From: Prevotella sp.
GTDB taxonomy: Bacteria; Bacteroidota; Bacteroidia; Bacteroidales; Muribaculaceae
Reading direction: 5' to 3'
Assembly (NCBI GenBank): GCA_023662865.1
Contig: JAMPIK010000004.1
Coordinates: 44,652 to 108,651, forward strand
Length of the DNA stretch: 64,000 nucleotides
The notes beneath the pieces were generated by a model, which was not told where the DNA came from, did no database searches, and saw only the letters and a list, made by a program, of their open reading frames with translations. The stretch's first letter is position 1, and every line of letters starts with the position of its first letter. Shown here piece by piece: positions 57,855-64,000 of the stretch. A program made the translations under genes and the position numbers.

Positions 57855-58964
57855 ATGGAGAAATACATTACTCTCGCTATACACACGTACGATTTTGCCT
57901 CTAACCTCAAGCTGCTGCTTGAGAAGAATGGTATACCCGTGCAACTTGAAAATGTCAATATCGACAATCCACAACCCGCTTGTGGAATACGTGTGCGTAT
58001 TCCGCAGAATAAACTGCCCAAAGCATTGCAGTTGGTGGAAAATTCCGGGCATATCTCTCCTTCTGCAATCGAAATGGAGTTCAACGAAGTGAATAACAAA
58101 CTGTTAGTGCCTATTGATTTCTCCGATGCAAGTTTTACAACCTGTCGGGTGGCTTTTGACTTCGCCGCTGCATTAGGGCTGCACCCCATACTGATGCATG
58201 TGTATGCCACTCCTTATTTTGACGGTGCACTCTCAAACACCGACACTTTTACATTAGACATTCGCGATGCGGAAGTGCGCAAAAACCTTGAAAGCGCTGC
58301 CGGATATGAAATGAAATCTTTCTGCAAAAAGATTGACTCTCTAATAGCTGAGGGAAAATTACCTTCCGTTCCATATTCCACCAACCTGAGTGAAGGTATG
58401 CCCGAAGAAGCTATTTTGGAATTTACTCGAGAATCTCCTCCCGAATTGGTGGTGATGTCTACCCACGATTCCGAATCAAAAAACCGTAATGTAATGGGCA
58501 GTGTTACGGCTGAGGTTATTGATAACTGCCGTGTCTGTGTGCTTACATGGCCGTCAAATACACCATTTAACGGCATTTCCGACTTGCGCCGTGCAATCTT
58601 TTTCTGTAACGTAAATCAAAACGATTTGCTCGCTATGGATATGTTTGTACGCCTGATGGATTCAGCTCCTCTGCACGTTACTCTTGTGCCTGTCACAGAC
58701 AAAGCCGGTTCTAAATTGCCCGGCCGTATGAAGTCGTTGTTGCAATACTTCAGAACAAATTATCCGGATTGCACATTCGACACTTTTGTCGCTGACATTA
58801 CAAAACTACGTGAGTCCCTCTCTCCGTGGGTTGCCGAGCACAATGTAAAACTCCTTGTTGTTCCCAACAAAAAGAAAAATATTTTTGCAAGACTGTTTAA
58901 CCCCGGCATCGCTCATCGTGTAATCTTCGAAAGCGATACCCCTTTATTAGCTTTGCCTGTATGA
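57855..58964 (+). CDS. Universal stress protein with N-terminal DUF2007-like domain
   Basis: 369 residues. Residues 1-65 (LAIHTYDFASNLKLLLEKNGIPVQLENV ... in short segments) resemble DUF2007 putative signalling domains. A UspA domain follows (about 80-235: LLVPIDFSDASFTTCRVAFDF; PELVVMSTHDSESK; NVMGSVTAEVIDNC), and a second degenerate Usp-like domain ends the protein. The G-x2-G-x9-G-S/T nucleotide motif is only partly kept (GSVT), so ATP binding is uncertain. Overlaps mutS2 by 4 nt (ATGA). Confidence 0.8.
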   Translation: MEKYITLAIHTYDFASNLKLLLEKNGIPVQLENVNIDNPQPACGIRVRIPQNKLPKALQLVENSGHISPSAIEMEFNEVNNKLLVPIDFSDASFTTCRVAFDFAAALGLHPILMHVYATPYFDGALSNTDTFTLDIRDAEVRKNLESAAGYEMKSFCKKIDSLIAEGKLPSVPYSTNLSEGMPEEAILEFTRESPPELVVMSTHDSESKNRNVMGSVTAEVIDNCRVCVLTWPSNTPFNGISDLRRAIFFCNVNQNDLLAMDMFVRLMDSAPLHVTLVPVTDKAGSKLPGRMKSLLQYFRTNYPDCTFDTFVADITKLRESLSPWVAEHNVKLLVVPNKKKNIFARLFNPGIAHRVIFESDTPLLALPV

Positions 58965-61423
58965 TTTATCCGGCCGATTTTGAGAACAAGATTGGTTTTG
59001 ACATAGTTCGTAATCTGTTATCCGAGCAATGCCTCAGCCCTCTGGGGCAGCGTCGCGTGAAGAGTATGTCGTTCTCCGACGACTACGAAAAAGTAAGGCG
59101 TATGCTTACCCAAACGTCCGAGATGCTCACTTTGTTGACAAGTGCGAACGACTTGCCTGTAAATCACATTTTTGATGTGACACCTTCATTGAAGGCTATT
59201 CAGGCACAAGGCAGTTGGATGCCGCCCATAGAATTATATCGCCTGCGCCTTTCTCTTGAAACTATTGCGCAAGTACATACATTCTTCGTCCGAAAAGATG
59301 AGGAAGGCAACAATATTAGTGCTGAATTGTCCAAGCTTTTCTCGGGGATAGCTGTCTTCCCGAACATCGTAACCGCAATTGACAAAATTGTTAATAAATT
59401 CGGTGAAATAGCCGACAATGCTTCCCCCGCTCTTTACGATTTGCGCAGGCGTATAAGCGCATCCTCTGCTTCACTCTCATCTATTATGCAACGTGTGGTC
59501 AGCCGGGGGGTGGCCGATGGTATTTTAGATAAAGACACAGCTCCGTCCGTGAGAGATGGCCGACTTGTCATTCCGATTAATGCGGCGGTAAAAAGAAAAA
59601 TTCCCGGCATCGTGCACGATGAGAGTGCCACGGGCAAGACTTCATTTATCGAGCCGGTGGAAGTAGTGGAAGCCTCAAACAGACTTCGCGAACTTCGCGA
59701 AGCTGAAAAACGCGAAATTCAACGCTTGCTCGTTGACATAGCCGACTTCTTGCGTCCTTCTGTCCCCGATATGCTCAAAAGTTATTCCATGCTCGGCGTG
59801 TACGATTTCATTCGTGCCAAAGCTCTAATAGCCCGACAGTTTGAGGCGCAAATGCCGATATTGGAGACAAAGCCCGAGATAGATTGGTATGGGGCGGTTC
59901 ACCCCGTTCTCGCTCTTTCTCTCAAAGCGCAGGGTAGGGAAGTGGTCCCTCTTTCAATCAAGCTTAACTCAAAAGACAGAATACTCATAATTTCCGGCCC
60001 CAATGCCGGCGGAAAGTCTGTGTGTCTGAAGACTGCCGGAATAGTTCAATACATGCTGCAATGTGGAATGTTGCCAACTATTCATTCCAACTCACACGCT
60101 TGTCTGTTTAAAAATATTCTTATTGATATAGGAGATGAACAGTCTATTGAGAATGATCTCAGCACATACAGTTCTCATCTCCAAAATATGAAAGTATTCC
60201 TTCAGAATGCTACTTCACGCACCTTTCTCCTGGTAGATGAAATGGGCTCCGGCACTGAACCCCAAATCGGCGGAGCTCTGGCACAAGCTATCCTTAAACA
60301 GTTGAACGAAAGCAAGGTTATGGGAATTGTCACCACACATTATCAGAACCTTAAAACCTTTGCTGACTCCGAGCCGGGTTTCGTAAATGGCGCCATGCTC
60401 TATGATCGGCAGCATATGCAGCCCCTATTCAAACTCTCCATTGGTAACCCCGGCAGTTCCTTCGCCTTGGAAATCGCCAACAAAACCGGCTTGCCCAAAA
60501 AAGTAATAGACGATGCAAGAGAAATTGTAGGCTCTGACTATGTGAACATGGATAAATATCTTCTTGACCTTGCACGCGACAGAAGGTACTGGAACAACAA
60601 ACGCCAATCAATCAAAGAGAAAGAAGCAAAAGTAGATGCCCTCTTGGAACGCTTGGAAGATCGGGCGTCCAACATTAAATCCGAGAAACGCGAAATTATT
60701 GAACAGGCTCGCAAACAAGCTCAGGAAATCCTCTCTGATGCTAATGCCCGAATAGAAAGAACTGTAAAGGAGATTCGCGATGCACAGGCCGAAAAAGAAC
60801 GTACCAAACAAATCAGACGTCAACTTGATGAATATAAACGACAAATCACTCAATCCAATCAAGGCGATGTGCAAATCAATGTTTTAAAAAAGCTCCCCGG
60901 AAGAAAATCCAATAAACCCTCTCCGCCTCCGACTGAAATAAAGAAGCAAACCCCGGAAATCAAAATTGACGACTATGTGCGTATGTCAAAAGACGGTTTA
61001 GCCGGAAGAGTACTCGCCATAAACGGCAAATTCGCCGATGTGGCCTTCGGTGCAATACGCACAAAGGTGGAGCTCTCAAAACTCATCAAAACCGTAAAGC
61101 CCTCACAAACCGCAAAAACTCAGACACTTTCCGTAACCCGAAGTACAACCGAGGACAGCCGCCGGCGTCAATTGAATTTCAATCCAGAAATAGATATCAG
61201 AGGTATGCGAGCCGATGAGGCTCTTCAGGCTGTGATGTATTTTCTCGATGATGCCGTGCAATTCTCCGCATCTAAAGTGCGAATACTTCACGGCACCGGC
61301 ACCGGTGCGCTAAGGCTGGCCGTAAGGCAATACCTGCAATCTCATAACGATGTTGCCGCTTTCCATGACGAAGATGTTCGCTTCGGCGGAGCCGGAATAA
61401 CCGTTGTGGAGCTCAACCCGTAA
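58961..61423 (+). CDS. mutS2: Endonuclease MutS2
   Basis: 820 residues. The MutS core ATPase has Walker A GPNAGGKS (346-353), LVDEMGSGTEP (Walker B and signature) and GIVTTHYQNLK. A long coiled coil (about 525-640) and a C-terminal Smr nuclease domain (starting near residue 740: DIRGMRADEALQAV ... ILHGTGTGALR) complete it. MutS2 limits recombination and in other bacteria rescues collided ribosomes. It starts within the usp stop codon, so the two are translationally coupled. Confidence 0.95.
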   Translation: MIYPADFENKIGFDIVRNLLSEQCLSPLGQRRVKSMSFSDDYEKVRRMLTQTSEMLTLLTSANDLPVNHIFDVTPSLKAIQAQGSWMPPIELYRLRLSLETIAQVHTFFVRKDEEGNNISAELSKLFSGIAVFPNIVTAIDKIVNKFGEIADNASPALYDLRRRISASSASLSSIMQRVVSRGVADGILDKDTAPSVRDGRLVIPINAAVKRKIPGIVHDESATGKTSFIEPVEVVEASNRLRELREAEKREIQRLLVDIADFLRPSVPDMLKSYSMLGVYDFIRAKALIARQFEAQMPILETKPEIDWYGAVHPVLALSLKAQGREVVPLSIKLNSKDRILIISGPNAGGKSVCLKTAGIVQYMLQCGMLPTIHSNSHACLFKNILIDIGDEQSIENDLSTYSSHLQNMKVFLQNATSRTFLLVDEMGSGTEPQIGGALAQAILKQLNESKVMGIVTTHYQNLKTFADSEPGFVNGAMLYDRQHMQPLFKLSIGNPGSSFALEIANKTGLPKKVIDDAREIVGSDYVNMDKYLLDLARDRRYWNNKRQSIKEKEAKVDALLERLEDRASNIKSEKREIIEQARKQAQEILSDANARIERTVKEIRDAQAEKERTKQIRRQLDEYKRQITQSNQGDVQINVLKKLPGRKSNKPSPPPTEIKKQTPEIKIDDYVRMSKDGLAGRVLAINGKFADVAFGAIRTKVELSKLIKTVKPSQTAKTQTLSVTRSTTEDSRRRQLNFNPEIDIRGMRADEALQAVMYFLDDAVQFSASKVRILHGTGTGALRLAVRQYLQSHNDVAAFHDEDVRFGGAGITVVELNP

Positions 61424-61484
61424 TAGCAAATTCAGTATCTGTTTCATAAAAATTACACGGCATAAATTTTTACTCTAGTTTTAC

Positions 61485-61515
61485 TTTGCTACCTGCGCCT
61501 AAAATACTAATTTTG
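61485..61515 (+). promoter_or_regulatory. Bacteroidota promoter for the SGNH-MBOAT pair
   Basis: TTTG at 61485-61488, a 19-nt spacer and TAATTTTG at 61508-61515. The first gene starts at 61542, so the leader is about 20 nt. Confidence 0.7.
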
Positions 61516-61541
61516 TACTCGTTTTTCTCAAAAAGTACACA

Positions 61542-62348
61542 ATGAAATCCAAATATACAAGCCTTTGGCTTCTTCTGGCAATTGCATTAGCTGGAATCAC
61601 CATGATTGCGTTCATGGACGATATTGAAATTGCCGGGTATAAAATAAAAAAGGCTCCTATTGCAGAGGCTCTTACCGGTGAATACAAAACAACCGAGGAA
61701 GTAATGGCGCAAGACGAGCAAATCAAAATTGAAGCTGAAAAGAAACAAGAGGCTCAACACAATGAAGTTGACACAATGCCTCAAAACATTCTTGTGTTCG
61801 GCGACTCAATGACCCAAAACATCGCAAGGCGTCTTGCCGCATACGCAAGTCAGAATGGCCATACAATCCATACAGTCAACTGGGACAGTTCCGGTACCAA
61901 AATTTGGTCTAAAACAGACACTCTTACTTATTATATAAAGGAGTTCAAGCCAACATATATTTTTGTGTCTCTCGGCGGAAACGAGTCCGGTTATGGCAAG
62001 CCCGAAGTACTCAAACCCAATGTGGAAAAAATACTTGAAAAGATTGGCGATATTCCGTTCGTCTGGATTGGCCCTCCCTCCCTTAAAAACGGAGAGTCCG
62101 ACAAGTACAGCGATATGTTAGGCTCTACACTGCCGCCTGGCACTTTCTTTCGCTCTGACAAACTTAAGCTCGAGAGAAGAGGCGACAAAATCCACCCCAC
62201 TGTAAAAGCTGCTGCTTATCAAGTGGACGAATTGGCTAAATGGATTGAGAACTCTGCCCACCCCATTAAAATGGACTTCCCGGCAGACTCTGTCGCCGAT
62301 ACAAAAATCAAAGATACAAACATCGTTTACCTCAAACCGATGCACTGA
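61542..62348 (+). CDS. Membrane-anchored SGNH/GDSL-like protein
   Basis: 268 residues. A signal anchor (7-26) and a Lys/Glu-rich helical linker lead to an SGNH-hydrolase fold: block I FGDSMTQN, block III-like LGGNESGYG, and block V RGDKIHPT with the DxxH pair. The next gene encodes an MBOAT acyltransferase. In alginate-type systems the MBOAT protein carries acyl groups across the membrane and an SGNH protein transfers them to a glycan, which is the likely job here. Confidence 0.78.
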   Translation: MKSKYTSLWLLLAIALAGITMIAFMDDIEIAGYKIKKAPIAEALTGEYKTTEEVMAQDEQIKIEAEKKQEAQHNEVDTMPQNILVFGDSMTQNIARRLAAYASQNGHTIHTVNWDSSGTKIWSKTDTLTYYIKEFKPTYIFVSLGGNESGYGKPEVLKPNVEKILEKIGDIPFVWIGPPSLKNGESDKYSDMLGSTLPPGTFFRSDKLKLERRGDKIHPTVKAAAYQVDELAKWIENSAHPIKMDFPADSVADTKIKDTNIVYLKPMH

Positions 62349-62393
62349 CAACCTCCGGGCTTTCTCTCCCACCCAAGAGTTTGTCTAAAAAAA

Positions 62394-63890
62394 ATGTTTC
62401 CAAAAATGTTTGAAGATATCTCCATTGCAATATCCAATATAGGAAAGATGCTGCTCTATGACCAGGGCTCGCCTATGATTTTTTCAAGCGGGCTGTTCTG
62501 GTTATTATTTCTGATATTCATTCCGATATATGCAGCTGTGCAGAACAACCGTACTCGTATGGTTCTTTTTGTGTCGGCATTCAGTTTGTATTTTTACTAT
62601 AAATCCTCCGGCATATTCTTCCTGCTCCTTATTGCAACATCGCTTGTTGACTGGGTGATTTCAAGATTTATATACCATACTCAAACCCCATGGAAACGCA
62701 AAGCCCTGATGTGGATTTCAATTTGCCTTTCCTTATCAATACTTTCCTACTTTAAATACATCAACTTCTTCGGAAATATATGGAATCAAATAGTAATCAA
62801 CAATTTCCAACCAATGGAGATTATCCTTCCTGTAGGAATTTCATTCTATACATTCCAGTCAATATCCTATGTAGTAGATGTTTATAAAAAGCGAATCAGA
62901 CCTACAGGCAATTGGCTCGACTATTTCTTCTTCCTCTCGTTCTTCCCGGCGCTTGTAGCCGGTCCTATCGTAAGAGCCGATGTTTTCATACCCCAAATCA
63001 GGCAAAACAGACGTGCCACCGGCATTAATATCTATAGCGGCTTGTGGCTTATTATAATAGGTATCGTCAAAAAAGCAATTATTGCAGACTATATCGCGCA
63101 ATACAATGACGGAGTTTTCCAATACCCCGGAGCAGAAGGATTTCTGGGTCTGCAATCCCTTATGGGCGTGCTTGGATACACATTCCAAATCTACTGCGAC
63201 TTCTCCGGATACTCCGATATGGCCATAGGCATAGCCCTCATAATGGGCTTCAAGCTCGGGATAAACTTCAACTTCCCCTACAAAAGCCGGAATGTCTCCG
63301 ACTTTTGGCGAAGATGGCACATCTCGCTCTCCTCATGGCTCCGAGATTACGTATACATACCATTGGGCGGTAACCGCAAAGGGAAAATACGCACATACGT
63401 CAATAACTTCCTCACAATGCTTATCGGCGGTCTATGGCATGGAGCCGCTTGGAAATTCATTTATTGGGGTGCCATGCACGGTATCGGATTGATTATTCAT
63501 AAACTATGTAAACCATGGTTAAAAAAGGTACCGGACAACTTCCTCACGAAATCAATATTTTGGGCAATTACATTCTGCTTTATTGCGGCCTCAATGACAT
63601 TGTTCAGAGCTAACAGCGTAGCCGATGCAATTACCATTCTAAAAAGCATCTTCATTAATTTCCGCATCTCACACCTTCCGCAATTCTTTGATGCACAACC
63701 CGTATGGTGTATTATGATGCTGATTTTGATTGTCGGACACACCATACCCGAAGCATGGGCAGACAAATGCCGACTCACTTTCATCAAAGCCCCTTGGATA
63801 ATCAAGCTTCTGATTTTCCTTATAGTAGTTCAATTTGTAATTATATACATGAGTGCCGAAGTAGCCCCCTTCATCTACTTCCAATTCTAA
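62394..63890 (+). CDS. MBOAT-family O-acyltransferase (AlgI-like)
   Basis: 498 residues with about ten membrane helices. The MBOAT signatures are VGISFYTFQSISYVVDVY, YCDFSGYSDMAIGIA, FWRRWHISLSSWLRDY and the active-site His in LIGGLWHGAAWKFIYWG. AlgI-like proteins pass acetyl groups through the inner membrane for glycan acetylation. Only 45 nt separate it from the SGNH gene. The glycan target is not evident. A short 110-nt AT-poor tail follows to the window end, with nothing recognised. Confidence 0.88.
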   Translation: MFPKMFEDISIAISNIGKMLLYDQGSPMIFSSGLFWLLFLIFIPIYAAVQNNRTRMVLFVSAFSLYFYYKSSGIFFLLLIATSLVDWVISRFIYHTQTPWKRKALMWISICLSLSILSYFKYINFFGNIWNQIVINNFQPMEIILPVGISFYTFQSISYVVDVYKKRIRPTGNWLDYFFFLSFFPALVAGPIVRADVFIPQIRQNRRATGINIYSGLWLIIIGIVKKAIIADYIAQYNDGVFQYPGAEGFLGLQSLMGVLGYTFQIYCDFSGYSDMAIGIALIMGFKLGINFNFPYKSRNVSDFWRRWHISLSSWLRDYVYIPLGGNRKGKIRTYVNNFLTMLIGGLWHGAAWKFIYWGAMHGIGLIIHKLCKPWLKKVPDNFLTKSIFWAITFCFIAASMTLFRANSVADAITILKSIFINFRISHLPQFFDAQPVWCIMMLILIVGHTIPEAWADKCRLTFIKAPWIIKLLIFLIVVQFVIIYMSAEVAPFIYFQF

Positions 63891-64000
63891 TCCCCACCCA
63901 AATAACTCGCCTACCTCCAAGAAATAGCCCGAACATCAACCGCAGCCCGGCTGCACCGAGCCGAAAGAGCCCTGTTACTTTCATTTCTCACAAATTTTAC

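Overview
The window reads as a chromosomal segment of a gut-type Bacteroidales bacterium, most likely Muribaculaceae or a near relative; the family is inferred from protein flavour and was not tested by a search. The evidence for Bacteroidota is: many TAnnTTTG (-7) elements, several with a TTTG (-33) box 19-20 nt upstream; no obvious Shine-Dalgarno sequences; type IX secretion (T9SS) proteins with C-terminal sorting domains; a SprA translocon gene; a lipoprotein form of TamA; and a complete Bat (aerotolerance) operon. No rRNA, tRNA, CRISPR array, insertion sequence or phage gene was seen.

Layout. 1-5287 (+): a surface/secreted protein cluster, with the tail of a T9SS cargo, an IdeS/Mac-like cysteine protease and a large T9SS cargo. 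5435-20461 (+): outer-membrane assembly and secretion, tamB-ruvA-sprA-tamL. 20525-21174 (-): a decayed HepT/MntA-type toxin-antitoxin pair. 21380-30404 (-): a nine-gene same-strand run, recR, GNAT acetyltransferase, lysC, FMN/4Fe-4S membrane protein, nitroreductase, MgtC-like protein, Kef-type antiporter and guaA, closed by a strong terminator. 30445-32456 (+): engB, GT2 glycosyltransferase and GtrA-like flippase. 32462-33629 (-): mtnN-luxS. 33710-35414 (+): a Sua5/YrdC-family protein and mdh. 35487-37021 (-): flavin reductase-like protein, thioredoxin-fold lipoprotein and an unknown lipoprotein. 37265-37915 (+): a Crp-like regulator. 37899-45977 (-): nrnA, DUF4827 lipoprotein, glmM, sppA, lpxK, punA, thiL. 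46064-48905 (+): mazG, topB and a small Cys-rich membrane protein. 49034-57343 (+): the moxR-batE operon. 57496-63890 (+): a small DNA-binding protein, a universal stress protein, mutS2, an SGNH-like protein and an MBOAT acyltransferase.

How the genes fit together. SprA is the outer-membrane channel of T9SS and would export cargo like the two sorting-domain proteins at the start of the window. TamB and TamL form the TAM machine that helps insert outer-membrane proteins. MtnN and LuxS recycle S-adenosylhomocysteine and yield the AI-2 precursor. The Bat operon couples a MoxR chaperone ATPase to von Willebrand A and TPR proteins in the envelope.

Two observations stand out. First, sprA carries an 11-C run just after its signal peptide, and as given the signal peptide and the 2,400-residue body are in different frames; one more C (12) or two fewer (9) restores the gene, so this is either a phase switch for the whole secretion system or a homopolymer miscount. 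Second, the cysteine protease at 347-1939 has the hallmarks of the IgG-cleaving IdeS/Mac (C66) family, in an organism that looks like a gut commensal.
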